From the NCBI GenBank assembly GCA_950097015.1, contig CATNEN010000001.1:23413501-23477500 (forward strand): a stretch of DNA of 64,000 nt, in the 5' to 3' direction. The position numbers and the translations under genes were made by a program. Below the pieces are notes generated by a model that did no database searches, was not told where the DNA came from, and saw nothing but the letters and a program-made list of their open reading frames with translations. Positions 1-11,779 of the stretch are shown piece after piece. Source of the stretch: Macrostomum hystrix (lineage: Eukaryota > Platyhelminthes > Macrostomidae). Numbering within the stretch: position 1 is the first letter of the stretch; every line of letters starts with the position of its first letter.

Positions 1-62
1 CTTTGTTTCTAAAAATAGCGCATGACTCATTCCTAAAAATAGTTTAAACGTTCTATCTAAGG

Positions 63-625
63 CAGGGGTAGGCAAACTTATTTGCTGGTGGGCCAAAGAG
101 AGAGCCTAAAAGACGACAGCGGGCGGCATTGACTGTATAAATATGAGATAGGGGAGAGATGAGACACGGGAGAGATGAGACACAGGAGAGATAAGACAGG
201 GAAGAGATTAGACACGGGAGAGATTAGACACGTGAGAGATTAGACACGGGAGAGATTAGATACGGGAGAGATGAGACACGGGAGAGATAAGACAGGGAAG
301 AGATTAGACACGGGAGAGATTAGACACGTGAGAGATGAGACACGGGAGAGATGAGACACGAGAAAGATGAGACACGGGAGAGATAAGACAGGGAAGAGAT
401 GAGACACGGGAGAGATAAGATAGGGAAGAGATTAGACACGGGAGAGATTAGACACGGGAAAAATTAGACACGGGAGAGATTAGATACCAGAGAGATGAGA
501 CACGGGAGAGATTAGACACGAGAGAGATGAAACAGGACACTGTAGATGTCAGAAGGGGCAACGGGCCGGATTTGGGAGCTTCGAGGGCCGCATCTGGCCC
601 GCGGGCCGGAGTTTGCCGACCCCTG
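63..625 (+). mobile_element. hAT-type MITE carrying an internal minisatellite (copy 1)
   Basis: The element is bounded by terminal inverted repeats: CAGGGGTAGGCAAACT at the left end and its complement AGTTTGCCGACCCCTG at the right (15 of 16 matching). It is flanked by a perfect 8-bp target-site duplication ATCTAAGG at 55-62 and 626-633. An 8-bp duplication together with CAGGGGT..GGCAAACT ends is the hallmark of hAT (Charlie-like) DNA transposons. It has no transposase ORF, so it is non-autonomous. Positions about 140-535 are a tandem array of a 16-17 bp unit, GAGAGATRAGACACGG. The flanking GC-rich arm (about 545-625, GGCCGCATCTGGCCCGCGGG) is retained. It lies in an intron of the V-ATPase H gene, upstream of the exon at 879. 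Confidence 0.9.
140..535 (+). repeat. 16-17 bp minisatellite inside hAT MITE copy 1
   Basis: About 24 imperfect copies of GAGAGATRAGACACGG, with variants such as AGACAGGGAA. It lies wholly inside the transposon ends, so it was carried by or expanded within the element. The rest of 634-878 is AT-rich intron with no other feature seen. Confidence 0.9.
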
Positions 626-878
626 ATCTAAGGTTTCCTTGTGATATTACTTTAAGTAGCGCGTTTAAGCAAATGGAATATTTTACTACTCTCTACATTC
701 TAACGCGTCCTAGTCGTTATCATTTTCTACATTCTAGTCTTTATCGTCTTCCCATTCGAAATTTAAACTTAGTCGTGTTTTATTATCACTGAGTCTATTC
801 TCGACTGCCAATTGATTTAAGCAGTTTGCAGTCAGACTGTTCGTAAATCTTAGAATCTTACTATTTCGCATCCCGCAG

Positions 879-3283
879 TCCAACGAATACCTGCAGACGG
901 TGGCCCGGTGCCTCCAGATGCTGCTGCGGGTTAACCAGTACAGGCAGGTGTTTTGCGACATTGACGGCATCGGCACCCTGGCCTCTGTACTGTCTGGCAG
1001 GGTGAACTATCAGATCCAGTATCAGCTGGTGTTCTGCCTCTGGTGCCTTAGCTTCGATGCTGACATTGTAGTCAGGATGAAGAAGTGAGTAGAGTCTCAT
1101 CCCTGTTGTCAAGATCCCCTTAAGTAAGAAATATCCCTTAATGCTCTCACTAAAGATCCCTAAAGACTGTCACTAAAGATCCCTTTGGAAAAACCGTATA
1201 ATCCTAAATCATTTGAGAGCCGAAATCCCAGATTTGCAACAAATCCCATTTTAGTGACGTACCACTCCTACAAATCCCAGGTACAATCTAATCCCAATAT
1301 GCGCGGACATCCTGTGCGAGTCAGAGAAGGAGAAAGTGAACCGCATTGTCTGCGCCTTCTTCCACCACCTGCTTGAGAAGCCAACTGACTCGCAGCAGAC
1401 TCAGGAGTACGCCCTGGCCATGGTGCACTGCAAGGTGCTCAAACAGGTTGAGTTGCTGGCCCAGAAGAAATACGACGATATTGAGCACGAAGAGGATCTG
1501 AAATATCTAGTCGAAGTGCTGAGCAGTTCCATTCACGATTTGAGCTCATTCGATGAGTACGCCAGCGAACTCAAAGCCGGCAGGTTGGAATGGAGCCCGG
1601 TGCACAAGTCCGAGAAATTCTGGCGTGAGAATGCCACTAGGCTGAATGAGCGCAATTATGAGCTGCTCAAAATTCTAGTCCGACTGCTCGAGACTAGCAA
1701 GGAGCCTTTGATACTGTGCGTTGCTGCTCACGATATTGGCGAGTACGTGCGACACTTTCCCAGAGGGAAGACGTAAGTTAGCCGACTTAATAATCCTACT
1801 TGTGTTTTTTAATTCTATTTGGTATTTTTTGTCGGCGATAGAGTGGGTCTAACGCGTTTGCCTCTCGCACCAAGGTCCCTGAGTTCGATTCCGCGGCGAT
1901 GCCACATTCATTTGGGGCGCAGCCGCTGAGAGAAGGCTTGGTAGCTTGTCGTGCAATTTACGCCCTTGAGGGCCAACCTCCAAGGCTTGATGAAAAAGTC
2001 AGGGCAGATGTACATACCTGTGTGAGTGTACACCTGCGTACGGTATCTGTTTGAGTTCGTGCTCAGGAGTCAGTGGAATAACTAGTTTTTATCGTTTCTA
2101 GAACCTTCTAGAAAAGTTCTCTCTGATTTTTGCTAGGGTCATCGAACAGTTGGGTGCCAAAGAGCTGGTGATGAAGATGCTCAACAATGACGATCCTAAT
2201 GTGCGCTACAATGCACTTATTGCCGTACAGAAGATCATGGTGCACAACTGGTGAGCGGGCCGGTTGACTGAAGCATTCATTCAACCACTAACTACCTTCT
2301 TGACCCACTGAATGCCTTCTTGATCCACTGACTGCCTTCTTGACCCACTGACTGCCTTCTTGACCCACTGACTGCCTTCTTGACCCACTGACTGCCTTCT
2401 TGACCCACTGACTGCCTTCTTGACCCACTGACTGCCTTCTTGGCCCACTGATTGACCCACTGACTGCCTTCTTGACCCCACTGACTGCCTTCTTAACCCA
2501 CTGACTGCCTTCTTGACCCACTGACTGCCTTCTTGACCCACTGACTGCCTTCTTGACCCACTGACTGCCTTCTTGACCCACTGACTGCCTTCTTGGCCCA
2601 CTGATTGACCCACTGACTGCCTTCTTGACCCCACTGACTGCCTTCTTAACCCACTGACTGCCTTCTTGACCCACTGACTGCCTTCTTGACCCACTGACTG
2701 CCTTCTTAACCCACTGACTGCCTTCTTGACCCACTGACTGCCTTCTTGACCCACTGATTGACTTCTTGACCTACTGACTGCCTTCTTGACCCACTGATTG
2801 ACCCACTGACTGCCTTCTTGAACCACTGACTGCCTTCTTGACCCACTGATTGCCTTCTTGACCCACTGACTGCCTTCTTGACCCACCGACTGCCTTCTTG
2901 ACCCACTGACTGCCTTCTTGACCCACCGACTGCCTTCTTGACCCACTGATTGACCCACTCACTGCCTTCTTGACCCACTGACTGCCTTCTTGGCCCACTG
3001 ATTGACCCACTGACTGCCTTGTTGACCCACTGACTGCCTTCTTGACCCACTGACTGCCTTCTTGACCCACTGATTGACTTCTTGACCCACCGACTGCCTT
3101 CTTGACCCACTGATTGACCCACTGACTGCCTTCTTGACCCACTGTCTCCGTATATTATTCTTTGCCTTACTTATTCACCCAATCTCCGTTGCTAGGGAGT
3201 ATCTGGGCAAGCAGATCGAGGACAAGCAGCAGTCTGGCTCTGGTGGTTCCAACAAAGCTTCCACATCAACTGTGAAGTCTTGA
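879..3283 (+). CDS. ATP6V1H: V-type proton ATPase subunit H (3' part, four exons)
   Basis: Exons are 879-1084, 1281-1772, 2137-2250 and 3196-3283 (stop TGA 3281-3283), joined by GT-AG introns in matching phase to give 299 residues. Subunit H is the regulatory cap of the cytosolic V1 sector; it couples V1 to V0 and is needed for proton pumping into endosomes, lysosomes and secretory vesicles. Recognisable blocks are [14 protein letters not shown], the junction-spanning [34 protein letters not shown], the [20 protein letters not shown] block, [17 protein letters not shown] and [20 protein letters not shown], all highly conserved in the family. The human protein is 483 residues, so roughly the first 185-200 residues lie beyond the left edge. 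The tail after [12 protein letters not shown] is Gly/Ser-rich and poorly conserved. Donors are GTGAGT, GTAAGT and GTGAGC. A SINE lies in the second intron shown and a 20-bp minisatellite fills the third. Confidence 0.96.
1838..2090 (+). mobile_element. tRNA-derived SINE family A, 3'-truncated copy
   Basis: It starts in a tRNA-like head with an A-box-like GTCTAACGCG segment and a B box (GAGTTCGATTCC). It continues with the family body (CACATTCATTTGGGGCGCAG, then AGGGCCAACCTCCAAGGC) that recurs at 7014, 16575, 29461, 40355 and 53648. The 3' tail is missing. It lies in an intron of the V-ATPase H gene. Confidence 0.85.
2281..3143 (+). repeat. 20-bp minisatellite filling V-ATPase H intron
   Basis: About 43 units of GACTGCCTTCTTGACCCACT with 13-bp partial units (GATTGACCCACT). 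It begins about 30 bp after the donor at 2251 and ends about 50 bp before the acceptor at 3195. Long minus-strand ORFs across it are an effect of the repeat. Confidence 0.95.
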
Positions 3284-3924
3284 ATGAAAGACATTGTCCT
3301 GTTTTACTTTTAAGTCGTTGACCTAACTAAGCCAATGAATACAAATGAAATCATTATGAGATGCGAAATCTTTAGTCGTAATAATTATGTCATTTTATTT
3401 AAACAGACATGCATAACGTAATATAAAAAACTATTCGATAAGCGTATTGTGGGAAGCACTTTTCAGATTTGTGATCGATTTACTGATTTACTGCTGTCTA
3501 AGTCGTCATGCTTCATAAAAAACACTATAAATTTGTGTACTATATTGCATGCGTAACTTAACTTTAGATCTGGTTGTCGATTTAAACAAATGAATTCACA
3601 ATACTTTGCTTGTTTTTGTGTTCTTCATGTTTGCATAATAATACTACTGTAGTGAAGAATCGTGATTTTATAAACAAACCTGTGCTAGGTAGTTCTGGTT
3701 TAGTGTTTAGATTGATTGATCATCTTCTTAATTGATTTATTTATTAATCATTTAAACAAATTATGCGCCTATTCTGGTTTAAATTCAGGTTTTTAATCTA
3801 GTAGCTATGCAAATAAATTGTTATAAAAATGAAATGACGCTAATTGTGTTTCTTTGTCATTTCATTTCGATTTTTTTCGTTTGTTTAGGTTAACAGTCAC
3901 AGGCAGATAGAAATGACACCTTAC
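3284..3924 (+). other. V-ATPase H 3' UTR and downstream AT-rich DNA
   Basis: AT-rich non-coding sequence after the stop. A canonical AATAAA at 3812-3817 is a plausible polyadenylation signal, which would give a 3' UTR of about 550 bases. No ORF or repeat is seen. Confidence 0.5.
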
Positions 3925-4044
3925 CGATGGCTGTGTACAGCTGTTCAGTCCATGGACTGGGTAAGCCGCCATACTCACATAGCTTTCAGTTGCTGTTGGT
4001 ACCCATTTTAAGTACCTTGTGCTGAGTAAACCGGAGCACAAGGC
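3925..4044 (-). mobile_element. SINE family B fragment
   Basis: Shares GGCTGTGTACAGCTGTTCAG, CAGTCCATGGACTGG and TGCTGTTGGTACCCATTTT with the longer family B copies at 7590 and 59010. It lacks the tRNA-like head and is abutted by the hAT MITE at 4045. Confidence 0.6.
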
Positions 4045-4693
4045 CAGGGGTGAGCAAACTTATTACCTTGCAAGCCACAGATAGAACCTAAGAGACGACA
4101 GCGGGTTGGAATATTAAGGCTAGGAATATGAGGAAGAGGAGATATGAGACACGGGAGAGATGAGCACGGGAGAGATGACACACGGAGAGATATCATAAGA
4201 CACGAGAAAGATGAGACACGGAAGAGATGAGACACGGGAGAGATAAGACACGCGAGAGATTAGACACGGGAGAGATGAGACACGGAAGAGATGAGACACG
4301 GGAGAGATAAGACACGCGAGAGATTAGACACGGGAGAGATTAGACACGGGAGAGATAAGACATGGCAGAGATAAGACACGAGAAAGATGAGACACGGGAG
4401 AGATAAGACACGGGAGAGATAAGACATGGCAGAGATAAGACATGGCAGAGATAAGACACGAGAAAGATGAGACACGGGAGAGATGAGACATGGGAGAGAT
4501 GAGACACGGGAGAGATGAGACACGGGAGAGATGAGACACGGGAGAGATGGGACACGGGAGAGATGAGACACGGAAGAGATGAGACAGGGGAAAAATGAGA
4601 CAGGATACTGTAGGTGTTAAAAGGGGCAACTGGCTGGATTTAGGAGCATTGAGGGCCGCATCTCGCCCGCGGACCGGAGTTAGCCGGTCCATG
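4045..4693 (+). mobile_element. hAT-type MITE carrying an internal minisatellite (copy 2)
   Basis: A diverged second copy of the element at 63-625. The left end is CAGGGGTGAGCAAACT and the degraded right end is GGAGTTAGCCGGTCCATG. The flanking 8-mers CACAAGGC (4037-4044) and CACTAGGC (4694-4701) differ at one base and look like an aged target-site duplication. Both copies share the sub-terminal segments GAGACGACAGCGGG and GAGGGCCGCATCT. The centre (about 4130-4595) is the same 16-17 bp GAGAGATRAGACACGG minisatellite. Confidence 0.82.
4130..4595 (+). repeat. 16-17 bp minisatellite inside hAT MITE copy 2
   Basis: About 28 imperfect units of GAGAGATRAGACACGG, including a sub-variant AGATAAGACATGGC absent from copy 1. 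The purine-rich strand is the plus strand, as in copy 1. Confidence 0.9.
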
Positions 4694-4956
4694 CACTAGG
4701 CAATCAAGTTTAGCATTAATATCACTGGTCCAAAAACCTCTAGGTAGAAAAATGTTATTTTTTAGATACCATCTTAGGGCATGTAATTAAAAGTATACAG
4801 TATGATTTTCTCATAAACTGACTTGCCTATTAAAATTCAATTTCAGCTTGTCTGCACTTTGCTACTCTTAAAAGTAGTATAGTCAGTAAGTAGTCTAGAA
4901 TCCAAGCGACAAAGCTTTAAAGGCTCTTTTATTAGCACTGCGCTCTAGACTCAACA

Positions 4957-7900
4957 ATGTCCAGTGCATCGGCTGTGAAACGGGAGCCGGTGTCCGATTT
5001 TAACAATGGCGGCGCTCGCGACAGCGGCAGCAACAGCAGCAGCGACGACGATGTGCCGTTGTCCAAGAAGTTCAACGTCGCCAAGCGCAAGGCGTCCCCG
5101 ACGCCGCCACAGTCGGCATCGGCAGCTTCGGCCGCAGCGGTTCCATCGGCTGGCGGTGATTCAAAATCCGCTGCGGCCGATGCCAACGGCGGTCAACCGT
5201 CTAGCAAGAAGGTGAAGAAGGAAGCCGTTGAATCCAATGGCGTGGAGTCTAGCTCTGCCGAATCCGCCTCTAGGAAAGAGCTCAAAAAGAAAAAGAAGCT
5301 TGAGAAAGAGAAGCGACGCGAGAAAGAGAAGGCTGCCAAAGCCAAGGACAAGTCAAAGGACAAGGATAAGAAGCCAGTGAAGAAGGAGCCAGTGCCGGAC
5401 TCTGCAGGCAAGAAAAAGTCAGCGGGCGGCAAGTCAGACGAGCCCGAGGTGTGGCGCTGGTGGGAGGAGGCCAAGCCTACGGACGGCTCCAAGTGGAAGT
5501 TTCTTGAGCACAGAGGTCCTGTGTTCGCGCCGGCCTATGAGCCGTTGCCGAAATCAGTGAAGTTCTACTACGAAGGCGAGCAGATGCAGTTGTCACCGGA
5601 GGCTGAGGAGGCGGCCGGATTCTATGCCAGGATGTTGGATCACGACTACACCAGCAAGGAGGTGTTCAACAATAATTTCTTTCAGGACTGGCGCTCGGTA
5701 ATGACGCATGAAGAGCAGAAGCGAATCAAATCTTTAAAGAAGTGCGACTTCAAGGAGTTGCAGCGATTCTACGCCCAGCAGGCCGAGGAGAGAAAGAACC
5801 GCAGCAAGGAGGAGAAGCTCAAGCTGAAGCAGGAGAATGAACGCTTGATGAAGGAGTACGGCGTGTGTACTCTTGACGGGCACAAGCAGAAGATTGCCAA
5901 CTTTCGCATCGAGCCGCCGGGCCTGTTCCGCGGTCGCGGCAATCACCCGAAGATGGGCAAGCTGAAGCGTCGGGTCAGGCCGGAGGATGTGATTATTAAC
6001 TGCAGCAAGGACTCGAAGGTGCCCAAACCGCCGCAGGGTCACAAATGGAAGGAGGTACGCCATGATAACACAGTCAGCTGGTTAGCCTGCTGGGTGGAGA
6101 ATGTGCAGGGCAATTTCAAATACGTCATGCTCAATGCCGCCAGCCGTCTGAAGGGCGAGAAGGACTGGAAGAAATATGAGACTGCGCGCCAGTTGCACGA
6201 AGTTGTGGACAAGATTCGAGCGCAGTACCGTGCCGACTTCAAGAGCAAAGAGATGCGGCTCAGGCAGCGCGCTGTCGCTCTCTACTTCATTGACAAACTG
6301 GCACTGCGTGCCGGCAATGAGAAGGATGACGATGAGGCTGACACAGTCGGCTGCTGCTCACTGCGCTATGAGCACATCCGGCTGCACAAGCAGCACCCAG
6401 AGATGGGCAGCTACGTTGTTGAGTTCGACTTCCTCGGTAAGGACTCCATTCGCTACAACAACGCTGTGCCAGTTGAGAAGCGAGTGTTCAAGAATCTGCG
6501 CCTGTTTATGGAGAACAAGAAGGAAGGCGACGATCTGTTTGACCGGCTCAACACCACCATCTTGAATGCGCACCTCAAGGAGCTCATGGACGGTCTCACC
6601 GCCAAGGTGTTCAGGACGTACAATGCCAGCAAGACGCTGGAGGATCAACTGGACAAGCTGACCAATCACGAAGACCCCGTTGCCGCCAAGATACTCAGCT
6701 ACAACAGGGCCAATCGTGAAGTTGCCATTCTGTGCAATCATCAGCGAGCCGTGCCTAAAACCTTTGAAAAATCCATGGAGAATCTCAGCAAGAAGGTTGA
6801 AGAGAAAGAGCAGGCCGTGAAAGCAGCCAAGAGGGAGGCCAAGGCTGCCAAAGTGGTTGCTAAGAGACAGAAGAGTGTGAAGAATAAGCAGGTGAGTTGT
6901 TTAATTAGTATGGGGGGTCAATGAAATTAACAGGATTCATAACAAGCCATGAATTTCACGCAGTCAACAAGTAAGCTTGCTTTTGACTTTCTTCACTAAC
7001 GCTAAATTTCAGGGGGTCGGTGGCAGAGCGGTTAACGCGTTAGCCTCTCGCACCAAGGTCCCTGAGCTCGATTCCGCAGCGAGGCCACATTCATTTGGGG
7101 CGCAGCCGCGGAGAGAAGGCTTGGTAGCTTGTCGTGCAATTTAAGCCCTTGAGGGCCAACCTCCAAAGCTTGATGAGAAAGTCAGGGCAGATGTACATAA
7201 CCTGTTTGAGTGTGTGCTCAGGAGTCAGTGGAATGGGCAGAATTGCCTCCTCGCTGGCTGCAGGTCTAGTGTCACGAAATGATGTGCTATTGCCCACAGC
7301 CCTCCAGAAATTATTATCGTAGTCGACAAAAGCACGTAAATAAGAAAACGCTGGTTGCAACTTCGCTTTGGCAAAGGTTTGATTCTGTTGAGATTCGCAG
7401 TTCAGTCTGTGGCAGGCCAGTGGTGTGTGCGAAATTACCTCTTTTGCTGGCTGCGGGTCGACTGTCCTAACTAATGCATCCGGGGCCACTTGACAATATA
7501 ATTATTGCCATAATAAAAACGGCCCTTTTTAGGGCCACATGATTTAACTTCATGTGTTAACTTAACTTTGCCGTGCAATCTACAAATTAATATAATAATA
7601 ATAATAATTGATTACACCTGCCCCAATTGGGTCAGATGTGCAGCCGACAGCACAGCCGCAGCTAATGCGCGGCGCATCTGAAGGCTGCGTACAGCTGTTT
7701 AGTCCATGGACTGGGGGGACGCCACACCCACCTTCAATTATCCCTGCTGATGCTGGTACCCATTTAACAGCTGGGTGAACTGAAGCAATGCAGAGTTAAG
7801 TGTCTTGCTAAAGGACACAAATTGTTCCAGTGGGGTCGGGAATCGAACCCCTGACCTTTAAGTCGTGAGTCCAATGCCCTAACCACTAGGCTACAACCTC

Positions 7901-8317
7901 TTACTAGGCTACAACCTCTTTCTACAATGTACAAACTAATACTGAAATAATCACCGCCATACCGCCCCTCAGGCCTACGAGAAGAAGAAGGCCGCTCTGC
8001 GTCGCCTAGAAGAGCAGCTGCTGAAACTGAAGGTGCAGAAAACTGACAAAGATGAGAATAAAGAGATTGCCCTCGGCACGTCCAAGCTCAACTACCTGGA
8101 TCCCCGCATTACAGTGGCCTGGTGCCGCAGATTCAATGTGCCAGTTGAGAAAGTCTATAATAAAACACAAAGAGAGAAATTCCAGTGGGCCATCGACATG
8201 GCTAGAGCTGAGTTCCGCTTTCAGGACATCGAGAGCGACCGGTGCACCAACCAGATGCAGGGCGGCGATGGCGACGAGGAAGGAGACGAGGACGACGAGG
8301 AGGACGACGATTCTTAA
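4957..8317 (+). CDS. TOP1: DNA topoisomerase I (type IB), complete
   Basis: Two exons, 4957-6891 and 7973-8317, joined in phase 0 (donor GTGAGT, acceptor CCCCTCAG), give 759 residues; human TOP1 has 765. The enzyme nicks one DNA strand through a 3'-phosphotyrosyl bond and relaxes supercoils in the nucleus. Residues 1-160 are a charged, Ser/Lys-rich nuclear-targeting region. The core runs from about 165 (EVWRWWEE). Catalytic residues read from the sequence are Arg451 (LALRAGNEK), Lys495 (GKDSIRY), Arg553 ([10 protein letters not shown]), His595 (CNHQRA) and the nucleophile Tyr686 ([11 protein letters not shown]). All have the same spacing as human 488, 532, 590, 632 and 723 (constant offset 37). 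The linker coiled coil ends exon 1. After the catalytic Tyr there are 73 residues against 42 in human, ending in an Asp/Glu-rich tail. The start ATG follows ACTCAACA and is the first in frame. Confidence 0.98.
7014..7320 (+). mobile_element. SINE family A, near full length, in TOP1 intron
   Basis: tRNA-like head with A box (TGGCAGAGCGGTTAACGCG) and B box (GAGCTCGATTCC), then the family body and the end motif GCCCTCCAGAAATTATTAT. Same orientation as TOP1. Confidence 0.88.
7590..7910 (-). mobile_element. SINE family B, near full length, in TOP1 intron
   Basis: Read on the minus strand, it opens with a tRNA-like head (GTAGCCTAGTGGTTAGGGC as A box, AGGGGTTCGATTCCCGACC as B box). Next comes a core with AGTGTCCTTTAGCAAGACAC, the palindromic CAGTCCATGGACTG segment, and an ATTATTATT tail. 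Opposite to the gene. Confidence 0.88.
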
Positions 8318-9780
8318 ACGGCATCTTTGACTGACCGGCGAACTAGCTTCTTAACAGTAGAGAGAACACGCTATTCCCCCCCCCTGGAGAAAGACCACGA
8401 GATATTCAAATGCCCGCTGCCTACTGCACGATGGCTCCCAAACCGAATGACTGATTTTCGTGAAAGTACACCATATCGACTGACTTTCAAAGCCCTCCGA
8501 CGTTTAACATCGGATAAGGCGAAAAGTTCTAGCCGATTGGTTGAACGTTTTAGGAGATGCAATGGAAAGAAAAATGTGGATGTTTTTGAAATGCCACCGA
8601 TAGTCTGCCTTTCCACTGTCTACTGAACTTCTTAGCTTATCAATCTGTAGCTATCCACATTATCATCGTTTTAGATCTACTGGTCGTTTGTAGTGAAGAT
8701 TTTTTCTTTAAAAAGCAAGTTTTTTTAGTCGAGCACTAGTACAATCCAATCTGTTATAGTTATTAATATTTTCTGGCCCTTATCCTTCGTGTTTTCTTGA
8801 CTGGCTTTGTTAAAAACTTGTTAAATAATTGCTTAGTTGCTTAGTTAAGTATGATTATGCTATTGTATGTCAATTCTGAAAGTTTTCTCCTACACAGATT
8901 GATTGTTTTGTTTTCTGTGAGAGAAACAATTTTGATTACAAGTGTACTTGCTTGTTTTTAGTTTGCTACTTTTGGCAGTTGTTGGTTTCGGTAAAAAATG
9001 CATGCTTTTTAGACTAAAAAATTGCTTCTGTTTTTATCAATATTTTCTGCACCTCTGTCTTGTTTCAACTTTTATTATCTAGCAAAATTTGCACAGATTA
9101 AAACAAGTAGCTTTTTTGTTGTTATCATGTAGATAATCATTGTAGCCTATTTGAATATTAACCTTACCTTTTTATCTAATATCTTTTTTCAACATTTTTT
9201 ATCGAAAATATTGAATTTTCTATTCATGAGTGATGCTCTTAATTTGCTTTATATTCCCCCGCCCACTGAAATTAATTGCTTATGTTTTGCTGACAACGCT
9301 TGTGTCATTTTCTGCATATTATCTTCCAAAGCCTATTTCTTAAAATTTTAATAATTATTTTTTAAGCCCTAACAACTGCCTGAAAATTCTCTCTACTTAG
9401 GTTTGTATGTAATGCGATATTATTATTGAGTTATTATAATATATTTTTTAACGTCTTGCTTTACAGTCATGTTTTTCCTACATCTCTTTCTATTCTAATA
9501 ACTGATCCCAGTGACCAAGGAATTGTTTCGAAGGCTGCTTCACTGTGGCCAATTTAAATTTTGAATCGTGAATCACTTCTATCAGATGGCAGTTTGTGAA
9601 ATGCTGTCGTTCCTGTTTCTAACTAGAATTGGTTATATAAATCTTCTTAATGTTTCAACACTTTGCTTGTTCTGCTTTGCCTATCACTGTCACTGCTATC
9701 TGTAGACAATGATGTGCAAAATACAATTGTTTGGATTGGTGTGGGAAGATATTTTAATCATATTTAAATCAATTTATACA
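8318..9780 (+). other. TOP1 3' flank
   Basis: Non-coding. It holds a family C repeat (8354-8627) and then T-rich, AT-rich unique sequence to the next minisatellite. A short ORF at 9151 has no recognisable features. No gene is seen. Confidence 0.5.
8354..8627 (+). mobile_element. Dispersed repeat family C, copy 1
   Basis: Starts ACAGTAGAGAGAACACGCTA and ends CCACTGTCTACTGAA, so the ends are short inverted repeats (CAGTAG...CTACTG). The 7-mer CTTCTTA flanks both sides (8347-8353, 8628-8634) and may be a target duplication. The middle shares CCAAACCGAATGACTGATTT and GTGAAAGT with copies at 31735 and 60090. It lies just 3' of the TOP1 stop codon. Confidence 0.6.
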
Positions 9781-9782
9781 GG

Positions 9783-10700
9783 ACATCCACGTTAACTCCA
9801 ACCCCTGTTCCTTCAGGGCATCAGCTGTTAACCCCATCCCCTGTTCCTTCAGGATATCCGCTGTTAACCACATCCCCTGTTTCCTTCAGGACATCCGCTG
9901 TTAACCCCAACCTCTGTTCCTTCAGGATATCCGCTGTTAACCACAACCCCTGTTCCTTCAGGGCATCAGCTGTTAACCCCATCCCCTGTTCCTTCAGGAC
10001 ATCAGCTGTTAACCCCATCCCCTGTTCCTTCAGGACATCAGCTGTTAACCCCATCCCCTGTTCCTTCAGGACATCCGCTGTTAACCACATCCCCTGTTCC
10101 TTCAGGGCATCAGCTGTTAACCCCATCCCCTGTTCCTTCAGGACATCCGCTGTTAACCCCAACCCCTGTTCCTTCAGGGCATCCGCTGTTAACCCCATCC
10201 CCTGTTCCTTCAGGACATCCGCTGTTAACCCCAATCTCTGTTCCTTCAGGGCATCCGCTGTTAACCCCATCCCCTGTTCCTTCAGGGCATCAGCTGTTAA
10301 CCACATCCCCTGTTCCTTCAGGACATCCGCTGTTAACCCCATCCCCTGTTCCTTCAGGGCATCAGCTGTTAACCCCATCCCCTGTTCCTTCAGGACATCA
10401 GCTGTTAACCCCAATCTCTGTTCCTTCAGGACATCCGCTGTTAAACACATCCCCTGTTCCTTCAGGGCATCCGTTGTTAGCCCCATCCCCTGTTCCTTCA
10501 GGACATCCGCTGTTAACCCCAACCTCTGTTCCTTCAGGACATCCGCTGTTAACCCCATCCCCTGTTCCTTCAGGACATCCGCTGTTAACCCCATCCCCTG
10601 TTCCTTCAGGACATCAGCTGTTAACCCATCCCCTGTTCCTTCAGGACATCAGCTGTTAACCCATCCCCTGTTCCTTCAGGACATCAGCTGTTAACCACAT
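9783..10700 (+). repeat. 36-bp minisatellite between TOP1 and WNK
   Basis: About 25 units built from CCCTGTTCCTTCAGG, ACATCMGCTGTTAACC and alternating CATC/AACC. The unit length is divisible by three, so an artificial 12-residue repeat ORF runs on the minus strand. Confidence 0.95.
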
Positions 10701-11300
10701 CTATTTTTGCATTAGGAGTTGATAATATTTTAATTTATTTTTCCCGTGTGGATAGAGCTGTTTTGAATCCGATTTGCTTTCAGCTTTATTATCAGTTTTT
10801 AGCAACTGTCCTGTTTTATCAATAATTTTATTCATAAAATTCTGTTATCTTTGCTTTTCTGTTACCACTCGTAATTCTGTATGAATGTTGATTTTATTTT
10901 GCATCTTTTTGTACCGATATGGAAAGAGACTACTGTCACTTCTGTACCGCCAGTAGTATGACTAGCCTCTGCGTGTATCTGCTCGCGCGCACACACATGC
11001 CACCAACTATTGATGAATAAAATCTGTTGTTTTCTTCTGTATATTAACGTAAGAAAAATGTATTTATTGTATCCATATTTATTTCTTCATTCTACCAATT
11101 ATTTGACTGTCTGTTCTTGTTACTGGCCCCTTGTTGTCCCCTTAAACATCACTTTGCCACCGATTAAGTTGATCGTAAATGAATAAACTGAAAGGAATTC
11201 AATACAATGTCTGCGGGTCTTGCGCTTACATTGTCTTTGTAATAGTTTGTGCATGAAATATTTTGCTTAAAATTTATAAATGATTTAAGGTTGAAGATAC
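10701..11300. other. Unique AT-rich intergenic DNA
   Basis: No gene or mobile element seen. AATAAA at about 11016 and 11178 could serve as polyadenylation signals for an upstream plus-strand transcript. Confidence 0.4.
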
Positions 11301-11304
11301 TAGG

Positions 11305-11725
11305 GAGAAAGGATACACGAGTGAGATTAGACAGGAGAGAGATGAGACACGGGAGAGATAAAGCAGGAGAGAGATAAGACACGGGTAGAGATAAGACATA
11401 AGAGAGATAAGACACGGGAGAGATAAAGCAGGAGAGAGATAAGACAGAAGAGAGATAAGGCAGGATAGAAATGAGCCATGGGAGAGATAAGGCAGGGAAT
11501 GGTTGAGACACGGGTACGATAAGACACGGGAGAGATGAGCTAGAAGAGAGATGAGACTCGGGAGAAAATGCAATAGAGATAAAACATAGGATAGATAAGA
11601 CAAGATAAAGATGAGACGCGGGGAAACAAGACATGGCAAGGCTGAGACACGGAAGACATTAGCCACGGGATAGATGAGTCTCTGTGGAGAAGAGATGGGT
11701 AGATACGAGATAGGAATGAGACGAG
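11305..11725 (+). repeat. GAGAGAT-family minisatellite upstream of WNK
   Basis: About 24 degenerate units of GAGAGATRAGACACGG with AGCAGGA variants. This is the same motif family as the arrays inside the two hAT MITEs, but I see no hAT terminal repeats around this copy. It ends about 90 bp before the WNK start codon. Confidence 0.9.
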
Positions 11726-11779
11726 ATGAGATGTGAAATTAACAGCACTAATATTACTTAATATATCATTGCGTCAATT

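Noticed and set aside
7014-7090. tRNA gene
   Set aside because: A and B boxes are present, but the sequence continues into a repeated body found at six other sites and does not fold as a full tRNA; it is a SINE head. The same applies to the family B heads.
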